From positions 2,403,501 through 2,467,500 of the forward strand of contig NZ_QFFF01000001.1 in NCBI RefSeq assembly GCF_003129465.1: 64,000 nucleotides of DNA, read 5' to 3'. Source of the DNA: Sphingosinicella humi. GTDB taxonomy: Bacteria; Pseudomonadota; Alphaproteobacteria; Sphingomonadales; Sphingomonadaceae. Every line of letters begins with the position of its first letter. The first letter of the stretch is position 1. The notes under the pieces are model-generated. The model was given only the letters and a program-made list of their open reading frames with translations, was not told the origin of the DNA and did no database searches. Of this stretch, positions 1 through 9,020 are shown one piece after another. The position numbers and the translations under genes are program-made.

Positions 1-1
1 C

Positions 2-463
2 AAGGATGCGGCCGCTTCTCCCTACATTAATCATCCGCTGGCGGTCGCTGCGATCCTGGCGGAGGAGGGAGGCATCACCGACAGCGTCACAATCGTCGCG
101 GCCCTGCTACATGACGTGGTCGAAGACACCGTGACGACGCCGGATGAGGTCCACGAACACTTTGGTGGGGAGGTGGCGAGCGTCGTCGCTGAAGTCACAG
201 ACGACAAGAAATTGGAGCCGGCTGAGCGTAAGAGACTTCAGATCCAGAAAGCGTCCTCAAAGTCCGAACGAGCAAAGCTCGTGAAGATGGCCGACAAAAT
301 CGCCAATTTGCGAGATCTTGTGAGCTGCCCGCCCCCTGATTGGGATCATCAACGTCGGTGTGACTATTTCGAGTGGGCGCATCAGGTTGTGGAAGGCTTG
401 CGAGGCGTTAGCAGGCCCTTAGAGGAGGCCTTTGATCGGGCTTATGAACTCAGGCCCGCTTAA
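2..463 (+). CDS. HD-domain phosphohydrolase, SpoT/MESH1-like (5' partial)
   Basis: The reading frame is open at the left edge, so the N-terminus lies outside the window; 153 residues are visible. Near the visible start there is an NHPLAVA stretch followed by [10 protein letters not shown], which is the metal-binding HD signature of the SpoT/MESH1 type of (p)ppGpp or nucleotide phosphohydrolase. A later [12 protein letters not shown] segment matches the family's third metal/substrate motif (KxADxxxN). The remaining length is as expected for a stand-alone small hydrolase with no synthetase domain. The role in alarmone or nucleotide turnover is inferred from the family. The gene has no operon partner: the next gene is on the other strand. 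The class is secure, the exact substrate is not. Confidence 0.75.
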   Translation, partial: KDAAASPYINHPLAVAAILAEEGGITDSVTIVAALLHDVVEDTVTTPDEVHEHFGGEVASVVAEVTDDKKLEPAERKRLQIQKASSKSERAKLVKMADKIANLRDLVSCPPPDWDHQRRCDYFEWAHQVVEGLRGVSRPLEEAFDRAYELRPA

Positions 464-723
464 CGGTTGAAGACTCAAAATGGATGGCTCCGGCTTCCCG
501 CGCCATTTCGCCATCGCTCGATGGTCTGATTTGCGCCCATTGCTGCCGGGCGAGCCGCTAGCGGGGGTGCCGACAATTGGAATTGCTGTCATGCGGGTTG
601 ATGTCAATCTCGATCGAAAATTGTGCGCTGATCGGTCAAGCTATTGGGTTCACACCGAGGATTGACACACGCAGTAGCGGGAGCATGGCCTGTCGCCAGC
701 CTACAATCTCCAGGGGATTGCAC

Positions 724-1038
724 TCAAGTCTGCTGGACCCACTGCTTCGCGCAAGAAGGGCACTTTATCCTCAGCTGCTTTCGGCGGGGCACCCGCATCC
801 TCCGACTACAGCTCGGACAACTGAGCACAGCGGCAGCCGCTTCAGCCGTCCAGGTTGCAAGATCTCTTTCATCAACCAGCACGTTGCCTTCTTCATCTTC
901 AACCTGAGCAAACAAGTGACCATTCTCAGCTTTTGCCCTCGCAGCTAGCACCGCTACATACAGATCATTGAAAGGGTGCCGGTCGATGTGGCCTTCTAAA
1001 GGACCATACATTGGCATTGCTGCAGCGTAGAATGTCAT
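724..1038 (-). CDS. small zinc-ribbon protein, unknown function
   Basis: This 104-residue protein has an N-terminal half of unknown fold. Its C-terminus carries two CPSC knuckles about 20 residues apart, separated by a basic stretch, which would make a zinc ribbon. The frame stays open upstream to 1368, but the ATG at 1038 has a GGAG sequence 7 bases ahead on the minus strand, whereas the longer frame overlaps the neighbouring plus-strand gene start and is Arg-rich and unconvincing. I do not recognise a named family. It is divergent from the DUF885 gene that starts at 1329. A nucleic-acid or adaptor role would be guesswork. Confidence 0.6.
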   Translation of the reverse strand: MTFYAAAMPMYGPLEGHIDRHPFNDLYVAVLAARAKAENGHLFAQVEDEEGNVLVDERDLATWTAEAAAAVLSCPSCSRRMRVPRRKQLRIKCPSCAKQWVQQT

Positions 1039-1328
1039 GACGGCTCCGCCTCCGACTGTGCTCTGCTCGATATGCCGGTCGAATCTTAAAGGCGGCTTTC
1101 CACTCTTCCTCCGCCACTCACCGAAGGGGGGCGCTTTGGCCCCCTCTTGCACGAAGGACGGACGGTCCGCTCGCGGCCAGACGGAGACGTTCGGCTGTGC
1201 TGGCATTGCAGACATCTGCTCAGCGGCCCTTCCTGGCGCGTCAGCATAGAACGTCTGACCTCGTGATAACTGCAGCTTCACCGCATCCATCGGGGCCGAT
1301 AAGCTGACCTCACAGGAGGGTCCCAAAT

Positions 1329-3155
1329 ATGCGCCAATCGCTTCTTCTCGCCGCCAGCGCCTTCGCATTCGCTGTGCCTTCGTTTTCTGCCGTCTCGGCC
1401 CAGGCGCCGGCAGTCGTGGCGGAGGCGGAGGACGCGCGCTTGTATGCGTTCCTGGACAAGGAATTTGCCGAGCAGCTGCGACACAATCCTCAACTGGCGA
1501 CGCGGCTTGGCATGAAGGAGGGACAGGATCGGCTCGACGACATCAGCGAGGCCGCTGAGCTCCGGGAGCTGGAATGGCGCCGCGCCAGCGTTTCGCGCAT
1601 GAAGTCGCAATTCGACCGCGCCAAGCTCTCCCCAAGCGCGCAGGTCAACTACGACATCTGGGCGCTTGAGCTCGACCGTGCAGAGCTCCGCTACCGCTAC
1701 CGCCAATATTCGCCGCCTTTCTACTCGTTCCTCTATTCGGCACATTCGCGGCTGCCCGATTTCATGATCAACACGCACGTCGTGCAGGATGCGGCCGACA
1801 TGCGGGCCTATGCAGCCCGCCTTCGCGCCATCCCGGCAGTGCTGGACGAAGCCATCACCCAAAGCCGGGCCTCCGCTGCGATCGGCGTGCACGCACCGAA
1901 ATTCCAGGTCGAGCGTGTGATCGACGGCAGCCGGGCCATCATCACCGGTGCACCGTTCGATGAAGGCGCCGCCTCGCCTCTGTGGGCCGATGCTGAAGCC
2001 AAGGTGGCCAAGCTTCAGTCGAGCGGCAAGGTCACCGACGAGCAGGCGCGGGCGCTTCTCGCCGACACGCGAACCGCCCTGCTCTCGATCAAGCCTGCCT
2101 ATGAGCGGGTGATCGCCTGGGCCGAAAGCGCGTTGCCGCACGCGCCGAGCGGGCGCGTCGGCGCGGGGTCGCTGCCAGGAGGTGCTGACTGGTATGCCGC
2201 CGCGCTGAAGCTGAATACGACCACCGATCTCACCGCAGAACAGATCCATGAAATCGGCCTCGAGGAGGTCAAGCGGATCGAAGGAGAGCAGGACGCACTG
2301 GCCCGCCAGGCGGGTTCGAAGGATCGCCTAGCTTATTATGCCGAGCGCGAGCGTCGCAATCCGCCCCGGCCGTGGACGGACGAGCTTCGCGCCGAATATC
2401 TGCGCAACGCGAACGCCGCCATCGCGCGCAATCGTGAGCTGCTGCCGAAATATTTCGGTATCCTTCCGGCGCATCGCATGGAGGTGGTGCGCGAGCCATC
2501 GTTCAGCGAAGTCGCCGGCGGAGCCGCGCACGCCGCGCCGCCCACGCCCGATGGCGCCCGTCCGGGCCGCGTCTATGTTCACCTGCTCGGCACCACCGAC
2601 GATCCGGCGCCGGATGCCACCATCGACCTGATGTGCCACGAGGGCGTGCCCGGCCACGTCATGCAGGGCGATATCCAGGTCGGGCAGACGAGCGGGCCGA
2701 AGTTTCGCCAGGCCACGCGTTACGTGGCGTTCGGCGAGGGCTGGGCCCTCTACGCCGAAGCCTTATGCAAGGAGATGGGCGCCTATCCCGACGTAGCCAG
2801 CGATTTCATGCGCCTCGAAGCCGAGTTGTTCCGTGCTGCGCGCCTGGTCGTCGACACCGGCATTCACGCCAAGGGCTGGAATGAGCAGCAAGCCATAGAC
2901 TATATGGTGGCGTCCGGCCGCGCTTCTCCCGACCAGGCCCGCTCGGAGGTCCGCCGGTACATCACGTTGCCCGGGCAGGCCACCGGCTACAAGATCGGCA
3001 TGCTCAAGATCATGGAGTTGCGCGGCAAGGCCGAACGCGAACTTGGTCCAAGGTTCGACATCAAGGGCTTCCACGATCTCCTGGTTGGCGCCGGCTCGCT
3101 CCCCCTTTCAATCCTCGAACGGCAGGTCGATGCCTGGATCGCAGCCCGGAGCTGA
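1329..3155 (+). CDS. secreted DUF885 family protein (metallopeptidase-like)
   Basis: The protein has 608 residues, the usual length for DUF885 proteins. It starts with a signal peptide: charged N-terminus, a Leu/Ala/Phe-rich core and a likely cut after AVSAQA near residue 25. The signature HEGVPGH lies at about residues 437-443, the HExxxxH-type motif by which DUF885 is viewed as a metallopeptidase-like family. A GEGWALY motif follows about 30 residues later, as in the family. The ATG at 1329 is preceded by CAGGAGGG, a good ribosome site. It probably acts in the periplasm as a peptide hydrolase, though substrates for this family are poorly known. It is transcribed alone. Confidence 0.85.
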   Translation: MRQSLLLAASAFAFAVPSFSAVSAQAPAVVAEAEDARLYAFLDKEFAEQLRHNPQLATRLGMKEGQDRLDDISEAAELRELEWRRASVSRMKSQFDRAKLSPSAQVNYDIWALELDRAELRYRYRQYSPPFYSFLYSAHSRLPDFMINTHVVQDAADMRAYAARLRAIPAVLDEAITQSRASAAIGVHAPKFQVERVIDGSRAIITGAPFDEGAASPLWADAEAKVAKLQSSGKVTDEQARALLADTRTALLSIKPAYERVIAWAESALPHAPSGRVGAGSLPGGADWYAAALKLNTTTDLTAEQIHEIGLEEVKRIEGEQDALARQAGSKDRLAYYAERERRNPPRPWTDELRAEYLRNANAAIARNRELLPKYFGILPAHRMEVVREPSFSEVAGGAAHAAPPTPDGARPGRVYVHLLGTTDDPAPDATIDLMCHEGVPGHVMQGDIQVGQTSGPKFRQATRYVAFGEGWALYAEALCKEMGAYPDVASDFMRLEAELFRAARLVVDTGIHAKGWNEQQAIDYMVASGRASPDQARSEVRRYITLPGQATGYKIGMLKIMELRGKAERELGPRFDIKGFHDLLVGAGSLPLSILERQVDAWIAARS

Positions 3156-3167
3156 GCAAATGCGATC

Positions 3168-3305
3168 ATGGGAGATCCAGTCGCCGCTGCAGGAGGTCCG
3201 GAGCATGGGAGCCACGGTCGCAAAGCTCACGGTGGTTCTGGCGTCCTCATTATTGCGCTAGCCGTCGGGATCGCTGCGGGTACTAGATCAGGATCACGCT
3301 TCTAA
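3168..3305 (+). CDS. possible small one-helix membrane protein
   Basis: A 45-codon frame begins 10 bases after the DUF885 stop. It encodes a Gly/His-rich N-terminus followed by one hydrophobic segment (GVLIIALAVGIAAG) and a short basic tail. There is no strong ribosome site, and an overlapping frame could equally be read. Apart from this candidate, the stretch from 3156 to 3496 shows nothing I can identify. Confidence 0.22.
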   Translation: MGDPVAAAGGPEHGSHGRKAHGGSGVLIIALAVGIAAGTRSGSRF

Positions 3306-3496
3306 ACTTCGCAGCAGGTCGCCTGACCTGGATCTTCGTCATCAATTGTGAGCACGCGGCCCCTTTGACGCTCGGGCCACTCAACGCGGGCGCCAGACGC
3401 CAGCACACGCGCAGACTGACCGGCTCCGGAGGGGTAGCGACTCAGACGCGATGTTCTGTATTTGTTCCTCATGTCCTCGCAGCACCCTGGTTTCCA

Positions 3497-4075
3497 ATGA
3501 GCGCCAACCTCAGTCGCAGCAAGCGCGACGAAAAGCGACGCGCAGCCCGGCTGGCAGAGCTCAAGCCATTCCTCGTGCCCGGGTGGCAAATTAGCTCGGA
3601 TAATCTCCGGGTTGTGGCGGTTGCGACGGTGCTTGGCTTCTACCAGCGGGGGCAGGAGATGCTCTTGAAGTGTGGCCGCCGCGATTGCCATCGCCGTGTG
3701 GAGATCGATTTCCGCGCGGCCGTTCAAGCGGGCAGGGGCGATCAACCGCCTCAGCACCTGATCCAGGCCTTGCGCTGCGGCCATTGGGACGGCTGCAAGC
3801 TTGAGGAAGTCAGCGCCATTTATCCCAAAGGCGTCCCACTGGTGGCTTACCTCAATGACAAGGACGTGCTCATTGCCATTGCGTGTGAGCAGTGCCCGGC
3901 GCGGGTCTTGTTGCCGCCGAGAGCCATCATCGAAAGGCTTAAACAGGCGCGTCGCGGTGACGGCTCTACCGGTATTCTGGAGCTCGGCCGCAGGATTCGT
4001 GGGCCCTGCAGGCGATGCGGCGGGCGTGAATTTAGATCGGAGGTGCTGCCCCCGAAAGCGCCAGGACGGCGATAG
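3497..4075 (+). CDS. Cys-rich hypothetical protein
   Basis: This 192-residue protein starts at an internal ATG; the upstream part of the open frame is Arg-rich and non-homologous in character. After a basic N-terminus it contains paired cysteines or Cys/His in several places: CGRRDC near residue 57, CGHWDGC near 92, CEQC near 125 and CRRCGG near 175. These could form one or two zinc ribbons. It lies 47 bases before ligD in the same direction and may share its transcript. I do not recognise the family. A minus-strand frame at 3302-3784 overlaps it and is taken as a shadow. Confidence 0.6.
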   Translation: MSANLSRSKRDEKRRAARLAELKPFLVPGWQISSDNLRVVAVATVLGFYQRGQEMLLKCGRRDCHRRVEIDFRAAVQAGRGDQPPQHLIQALRCGHWDGCKLEEVSAIYPKGVPLVAYLNDKDVLIAIACEQCPARVLLPPRAIIERLKQARRGDGSTGILELGRRIRGPCRRCGGREFRSEVLPPKAPGRR

Positions 4076-4122
4076 CGGCAGGCGTCGCCGGAACCGCTTC
4101 TGTTGCTGAGCGATTCAACTCG

Positions 4123-5919
4123 GTGACGACTCTCGCGACCAGCCTCAGCTTCATTGAGCCAATGCGACCTGCGCTGGTGGATTCGCCTCCTGAGGGTGAC
4201 GGGTGGCTCCATGAGCTGAAATATGACGGCTACCGCACCGAGATCATCGTAGCCGGCGATCAAAGTCGCGCCTTCACCCGCACCGGCCTCGACTGGACGA
4301 GCCAATATGCTCACCTCGTGAACGCTTTGGCGGAGCTCGACTGCGAGACCGCCATCCTCGATGGCGAAGTTATCCTTCAAGGTGCCAATGGCATCCCAGA
4401 TTTTCACGGCCTTCGGCGTGAGCTGGCGAAGAGAAGGCCGCGAGGGCTCATCTTCATGGCTTTCGACCTCCTGCACCTCGACGGGCAGGATCTGCGTCGC
4501 GAGCCTGTGGAGGAAAGGCGCGCCAAACTCCGCGATCTGATAGGCGAGAATACACCCGGCCAGCCGTTCCAGTTCAGCGATCATGTCATCGGCGGCGGAT
4601 CAGAGTTCTTCGCGGCGGCCGAGCGCATGGGCCTGGAAGGGATCGTCTCCAAGAAGCTCGGCAGCCGCTACCGCAGCGGCCCGGCCAAGACCTGGCTGAA
4701 GTCGAAGAGCTTCACCGAGAGCGAGTTCGTCGTGATCGGCACATCCAAAGGGGACCTGGCTCCCGTGGCGCTGCTGGCGCGCGAAACGGAGGATCATCGC
4801 CTGGAATATGCGGGAGCCGCGATGGTCACCTTTTCCGAGGCCGATCGGGAGCGCTTCTGGCGCGCGAACGAGCGGCTGAAGACAGACAGGCCAGCGCTGC
4901 ACATGGATCCACGGCCGGAGACGAGTTGGCTCAAACCCGAAATGCGGGTCCGCGTGAGGCACCTCCAGGGCGAGGAGATGCTGCGCCATGCGACCGTAAA
5001 GTCGATCTTGCGTCTGCCGGCCGAGCCGTCGCGCTCCGCGCAGAAGAAACGAACCGGCGGTCCCAGCAAGGAACCAGGCTACCATGTGGAGCATGGCGCT
5101 GTGCCGGACCTGTCCGCGTTGCTGGCCTACTATCGTGAGGTTGGACCGCTGATGCTCCCACACCTCTGCAATCGCCCGCTCAATCTATTCCGGTGCCACG
5201 GCCGCTACTGCTTCTTCCAGCGCAACCGGAACCACCCGCCGACGGAGCACCCGTTTGATGAGCCGATCCACAAGATTCCGGTTCTTCAGAAGAACGGGCG
5301 GACGGAGGATTATCTATTCATCGACAGCCTCGAGGGGCTGCTCGCCTGTGTCGAAGCCGGCGCCGTCGAGTTCCACGCCTGGGGCTCTCGCGTGCCGGAC
5401 TATGAGCGGCCGGACCGGATCGCCTTCGACCTCGATCCTGGAGAGGGAGTCACCTTCTCGCAGGTCCGGAACACCGCATTTCAGCTCCGCCGTTCCCTAG
5501 AGGCAATCGGCCTTAAGTCGTGGCCGCTCCTCACCGGCGGGAAGGGCATCCACGTGGTGGTGCCGTTCGCGGCGGAGCAGGGCTGGAATGAGGTGCGCGC
5601 CTTTGCCAAAAGCTTCTGCGTAGCCCTCGCGGAAGCGGCGCCAGATCGGTTCACCGTTGCGCTTCCTCTCGCGAAGCGGCGAGGGCGCATCTTCCTCGAT
5701 TATCTGCGCAATCAGCGGACGCACACAGCAATCATGCCCTACTCGCTGCGAGCGCGACCGGGCTCACCCGTGGCGGCGCCGATCACATGGGACGAGCTGG
5801 AGCGTGTCGAAACTCCGCAGCACTACCTGATGAAAGACGCTCAGCACCTGGCGAAGAGGGCAGAGAAGGGGTCGCTGTTTGGTCGGAGTATGATCGATCA
5901 GCGACTGCCTCTCCTTTGA
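4123..5919 (+). CDS. ligD: ATP-dependent DNA ligase D (ligase-polymerase form)
   Basis: The 598-residue protein has an N-terminal ATP-dependent ligase domain with the nucleotidyl-transfer motif KYDGYR at residues 33-38 (Lys33 the likely AMP-accepting residue), DGEVIL and the motif IV-V region EGIVSKK...WLKSK. From about residue 325 it continues into the archaeo-eukaryotic primase-type polymerase domain: LCNRPLNLFRC, AFDLDPGEG with the metal-binding acids, and LTGGKGIHVVVPF. LigD closes double-strand breaks by non-homologous end joining with Ku. The N-terminal or central 3'-phosphoesterase module found in many LigD proteins is absent. Start is GTG at 4123; an ATG 13 codons in is an alternative. 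No ku gene lies in the window. ExoIII follows 57 bases downstream. Confidence 0.93.
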   Translation: MTTLATSLSFIEPMRPALVDSPPEGDGWLHELKYDGYRTEIIVAGDQSRAFTRTGLDWTSQYAHLVNALAELDCETAILDGEVILQGANGIPDFHGLRRELAKRRPRGLIFMAFDLLHLDGQDLRREPVEERRAKLRDLIGENTPGQPFQFSDHVIGGGSEFFAAAERMGLEGIVSKKLGSRYRSGPAKTWLKSKSFTESEFVVIGTSKGDLAPVALLARETEDHRLEYAGAAMVTFSEADRERFWRANERLKTDRPALHMDPRPETSWLKPEMRVRVRHLQGEEMLRHATVKSILRLPAEPSRSAQKKRTGGPSKEPGYHVEHGAVPDLSALLAYYREVGPLMLPHLCNRPLNLFRCHGRYCFFQRNRNHPPTEHPFDEPIHKIPVLQKNGRTEDYLFIDSLEGLLACVEAGAVEFHAWGSRVPDYERPDRIAFDLDPGEGVTFSQVRNTAFQLRRSLEAIGLKSWPLLTGGKGIHVVVPFAAEQGWNEVRAFAKSFCVALAEAAPDRFTVALPLAKRRGRIFLDYLRNQRTHTAIMPYSLRARPGSPVAAPITWDELERVETPQHYLMKDAQHLAKRAEKGSLFGRSMIDQRLPLL

Positions 5920-5976
5920 TACTGTGGTTGAAGGTCGCGCGGATGGAATTGCCACATTGATCTGGGCGAGCATCGG

Positions 5977-6759
5977 ATGAAGATCGCGACCTACAATGTG
6001 AATGGCATCAACGGGCGGCTTCAGGTGCTCCTGCGCTGGCTCGCCGAGGCCCGCCCAGACATTGTGTGCCTGCAAGAACTGAAAGCGCCGCAGGAACGGT
6101 TCCCGGAGGCGGCAATCGAGGATGCTGGCTATCGAGCGATCTGGCACGGACAGCCCCGCTGGAACGGCGTCGCTATCCTCAGCCGCATAGGCGCGCCGGT
6201 CGAAACGCGTCGAGGATTGCCAGGCGATCCGGACGATAGCCACAGCCGATACATCGAGGCGGCCGTGGCCGGCATTCTCGTGGGCGGCCTCTATCTGCCT
6301 AACGGCAATCCGAAGCCGGGGCCCAAGTTCGACTACAAGCTCCTGTGGTTCGAGCGTCTCGTGGAGCACGCCGCTGACCTCATCGCAGCGGATGTGCCCG
6401 CAATTCTCGCCGGCGATTACAACGTCATGCCGACGGAGAAGGACGTCTACAAACCCGAGAGATGGGTCGATGACGCTCTGTTCGCTCCCGAAGCGCGGGC
6501 GGCCTATTTGCGCCTGCTCGAGCAAGGTTGGGTCGACGCGCTCCGGACCATTCATCCCGACGCCGTCATCTACACCTTCTGGGACTATTTTCGGAACGCT
6601 TACGCGCGAAACGCGGGTCTTCGGATCGATCACCTCCTCCTCAGTCCCGCGCTCACCGACCGCCTCATCGATGCTCAGGTCGATGCCCACGTGCGCGGCT
6701 GGGAAAAGACGAGCGATCACGCGCCGGTGTGGATCGAGCTGCGCGATCCCATCAATTGA
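5977..6759 (+). CDS. xth: exodeoxyribonuclease III
   Basis: The 260 residues match the ExoIII/APE1 endonuclease-exonuclease-phosphatase fold over full length. Recognisable motifs in order are YNVNGI near the N-terminus, CLQELK with the metal-binding Glu, GGLYLPNG, LAGDYNVMPTEKDVY with the catalytic Asp/Asn, RIDHLLLS and the closing KTSDHAPVW with the catalytic Asp-His. The enzyme cleaves abasic sites and removes 3' blocking groups in base-excision repair. It follows ligD closely in the same direction, so the two may form a small DNA-repair unit and ExoIII could supply the 3'-end cleaning that this LigD lacks (inference). Confidence 0.95.
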   Translation: MKIATYNVNGINGRLQVLLRWLAEARPDIVCLQELKAPQERFPEAAIEDAGYRAIWHGQPRWNGVAILSRIGAPVETRRGLPGDPDDSHSRYIEAAVAGILVGGLYLPNGNPKPGPKFDYKLLWFERLVEHAADLIAADVPAILAGDYNVMPTEKDVYKPERWVDDALFAPEARAAYLRLLEQGWVDALRTIHPDAVIYTFWDYFRNAYARNAGLRIDHLLLSPALTDRLIDAQVDAHVRGWEKTSDHAPVWIELRDPIN

Positions 6760-7281
6760 TCATCGAAACTGCTCGAGCCGAAGACATGCAGCCTTCCGCT
6801 ACGCGCCCATCCTCGTCGTTGCCGGCTGTTTTCAGGCTCCTCAAAGCGGACGTCTGCCCGCCATGCGCCCGTATCGGCCGCAGTACCGCCGCCATCGGCG
6901 GCACCAGCGATTGGAAAAATGATGGCCCAAGACAAAGACCGCCGATCTATTATGCATTTCATAGCCAATCTCGCCATGACCGAGGCCGAAGCCCTTCAGG
7001 CCGCGTTCAACGCAAAGATCACTTGGTCCCCCGGGGGCAGGGCAGGGCAATTTGAGTATATTCGAATATTGAGTGTCGATCTGAAACGTCGACACGGTAC
7101 TGATCCTGTCGCGAGGCGGCGAGACGTTGGCCCAAACTGGTCGCACAACCCAACCGCCCGCCGCTATTTATGCTTGCAATCCGCCGAGCCTGAGTGCCCT
7201 TTGTCATTGGGAGGGCATGATCGGTGACTATTCGCCATCAAGCAATTGGCATGTGCGCATAAGGGCGGAGACGACCGCCCA
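6760..7281. other. intergenic region before the ABC-3C operon
   Basis: There is no convincing gene in these about 520 bases. A plus frame at 6919-7227 and a minus frame at 6841-7146 overlap each other and show no conserved look or ribosome site. The notable element is the short palindrome at 7058-7069 in a locally AT-rich patch, described separately. Confidence 0.5.
7058..7069. promoter_or_regulatory. 12-bp perfect palindrome, candidate operator
   Basis: ATATTCGAATAT is a perfect 12-base palindrome in the only AT-rich patch upstream of the ABC-3C operon. It is flanked by two TTGAG copies, at 7052 and 7069, spaced by one and a half to two helical turns. A dimeric helix-turn-helix protein could bind here, but no regulator gene lies next to it and the distance to the first start codon is about 210 bases. 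Confidence 0.3.
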
Positions 7282-8454
7282 ATGAGCGAAACTGGCGTTG
7301 CGCAAGGGCAACCTGTGGCGTGGCCCTCGATCAATGACGCGCCTCCGGTGGAAGAGGGCGGCCCCATCGCGCGGAAAGGATTCACCTACCAGGATGAGAT
7401 CGCCGTCAGCTTCCTGCTTGTGATGCTGGAAGATCCGGCGCTGTTACGCGTCCATTGCGAAACCCATGACGATCTCGTCCTGGTCTGGCTGCTTGAAGGC
7501 CAAACCGATGAGTGCGCCGAATTTGTGCAGGTTAAAGCCGGTGAGCCGGACAAGCTCTGGTCAACCGCCGATCTGTGCCGCAAGCCAACCAAGACGACCT
7601 TGTCAATCTTCGAGGCGTCGCTCGCGCGTGATCGGCATAAGGAAATTGCGCTATTCCGACTGGTGACGCTGCGTCCGGTGGTCGAGGCGCTATCGCCTCT
7701 AACCTATGATTGCGGATCGGAAGCCCGGGCGCTCGTCGCGGCCGAGTTGGAGACCCTGCGGGACGAAATCGAGAGTAAGTTTCCCAGCCTAGTCTCCGCC
7801 AAGGGAAATGGCTGCCAATATTGGCTCGAAAATTGTCGGTGGGACGTCCGGTACGACCTTGCCACTGCCAAAAATGAGAATCGGCGAAGGCTGCTTCAGC
7901 TCAGTAATCTGGCCGGACTCCCCTTGTTGTATGAACAGATTGACCAGCTGCTCGACGAGATGCGGGCTTGGACCAAAGCGGCGGGCGACGCGAAATGGGT
8001 GCCCGACAAGGCGAAAAAAATTATCACCCGCGCCCAGGTCCTTGAGTGGTGGCAGTCGAAACTGGCCGAGATCGTCGACGGCAAGGCCGAGGCTTCGGGC
8101 GGCAAGCTAGCCGCGAAAATGATTGCGGCGGACCTTCCCGACGAGCTCGTCCTTCTCGCGGTGGATCTTCGGCGCGAATATGCCGCCGAGGTGCGCACGC
8201 CGCGTTACATGCAGGCCGATAGCATCGGGCAGATGCAGGCGCGTGTGAAGTCGGAGGCGCTCACCCTCAGGTCGCGCCTTGTCGCGGGCGAACTCGATTT
8301 GTCGGGACCGGCTTTCCACGCGCTTTGCCTCGCCAAGATGGACGAGATCAATGCGGCGCCGGAAGCGCAGCAGGGCGCGGGCGCCTTTCTCAAGGGTTGC
8401 CTTTACGACATCGCGGATCGTTGTCTGCTGCGTTTCAAACGGCCGGCAAAATGA
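7282..8454 (+). CDS. ABC-3C effector: DUF4297/Cap4-like dsDNA nuclease
   Basis: The 390-residue protein opens with the hallmark of the DUF4297/Cap4-type restriction-like nuclease: GFTYQDEIAV, then an acidic THDDLVLVW, then EFVQVKAGE, where Glu/Gln-x-Lys provides the active site, followed by a SIFEASLARD segment. The remaining about 230 residues are helical and carry no recognised domain. The chosen ATG at 7282 has GGCGGAG upstream; an in-frame ATG at 7246 has none. The stop codon overlaps the next gene in ATGA. By family precedent the protein degrades DNA when released or activated by its ATPase partner, acting as an abortive-infection effector. It is the first gene of a three-gene operon. 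Confidence 0.8.
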   Translation: MSETGVAQGQPVAWPSINDAPPVEEGGPIARKGFTYQDEIAVSFLLVMLEDPALLRVHCETHDDLVLVWLLEGQTDECAEFVQVKAGEPDKLWSTADLCRKPTKTTLSIFEASLARDRHKEIALFRLVTLRPVVEALSPLTYDCGSEARALVAAELETLRDEIESKFPSLVSAKGNGCQYWLENCRWDVRYDLATAKNENRRRLLQLSNLAGLPLLYEQIDQLLDEMRAWTKAAGDAKWVPDKAKKIITRAQVLEWWQSKLAEIVDGKAEASGGKLAAKMIAADLPDELVLLAVDLRREYAAEVRTPRYMQADSIGQMQARVKSEALTLRSRLVAGELDLSGPAFHALCLAKMDEINAAPEAQQGAGAFLKGCLYDIADRCLLRFKRPAK

Positions 8455-9020
8455 GGTCGCTCAACCGCCTTGGCGCGCAGCCCGCAAGCCTGCCATTGGC
8501 CGCAGACGACGTGCTCGAATTCCACGCGGCGCGCCTGATGCTGCTCATGGAATTTTGCGGGACCAGTGGCCGCATCGACGGCCTCACAAAAATGGCCAAA
8601 CTCGACTTCTTCGCCCGATACCCGGATTTCTTCGACATCGCTCGCGCCGCCGAAGCCGCCCAGGCCGACGGAATGGTTCCTCTGCCGAATGACAATCGCA
8701 CGGTAGAGGCTGCAATGGTCCGCCATCACTATGGCCCGTGGGACAAGCGCTATTACCACGTGCTTTCGCACCTCGAGGCGAAAGCGCTCATCTCGGTAAC
8801 CAAAGAGGGCAAGTCCTTTCGTCTTGCGCTTACCCCGCTGGGCCGTGAGCGGGCAAAACAGTTAGCCGCACGACCATCCTTCACGACTCTGGTCGGTCGG
8901 TTGAAGCAGATCAAAGCCACGTTCGGGCGGAAGTCGGGGACGTATCTCAAGGATATGATTTACCGACTTTTCGATCAGGAGGTCAGCCGTCGTGAAATGG
9001 GCAAGGTGATCGAGCAATGA
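8451..9020 (+). CDS. ABC-3C middle component, winged-helix type
   Basis: This 189-residue protein starts at an ATG that overlaps the effector stop (ATGA) and ends in an ATGA overlap with the ATPase gene, so all three should be translationally coupled. The mid-region reads as winged helix: RIDGLTKMAKLDFF, then KRYYHVLSHLEAKALISV and FRLALTPLGRERAKQL. Sequence character, size and position match the middle components of ABC-three-component systems, which are thought to link the ATPase sensor to the nuclease effector. Without the neighbours it could be taken for an ordinary DNA-binding regulator. Confidence 0.72.
   Translation: MRSLNRLGAQPASLPLAADDVLEFHAARLMLLMEFCGTSGRIDGLTKMAKLDFFARYPDFFDIARAAEAAQADGMVPLPNDNRTVEAAMVRHHYGPWDKRYYHVLSHLEAKALISVTKEGKSFRLALTPLGRERAKQLAARPSFTTLVGRLKQIKATFGRKSGTYLKDMIYRLFDQEVSRREMGKVIEQ

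Noticed and set aside
480-665. Frame with an RWSDLRPLLPGEP segment faintly like the start of an IS5-type transposase
   Set aside because: The match is too short, no further transposase motif or terminal repeat follows, and the frame overlaps other short frames.
1278-2249. Long minus-strand frame of 323 codons over the DUF885 gene
   Set aside because: It is antisense to a clearly recognisable protein, rich in Arg and His as expected of a GC-rich shadow, and has no motif.
3302-3784. Minus-strand frame opposite the Cys-rich protein
   Set aside because: The plus-strand frame has repeated Cys pairs and extends further; the minus frame has no recognisable feature.
5764-6720. 318-codon minus-strand frame antisense to the ExoIII gene
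   Set aside because: ExoIII motifs on the plus strand are complete; the antisense frame is a codon-bias shadow.
6919-7227. 102-codon plus-strand frame before the ABC-3C operon
   Set aside because: No ribosome site, erratic composition, and it runs through the AT-rich palindrome that looks regulatory.
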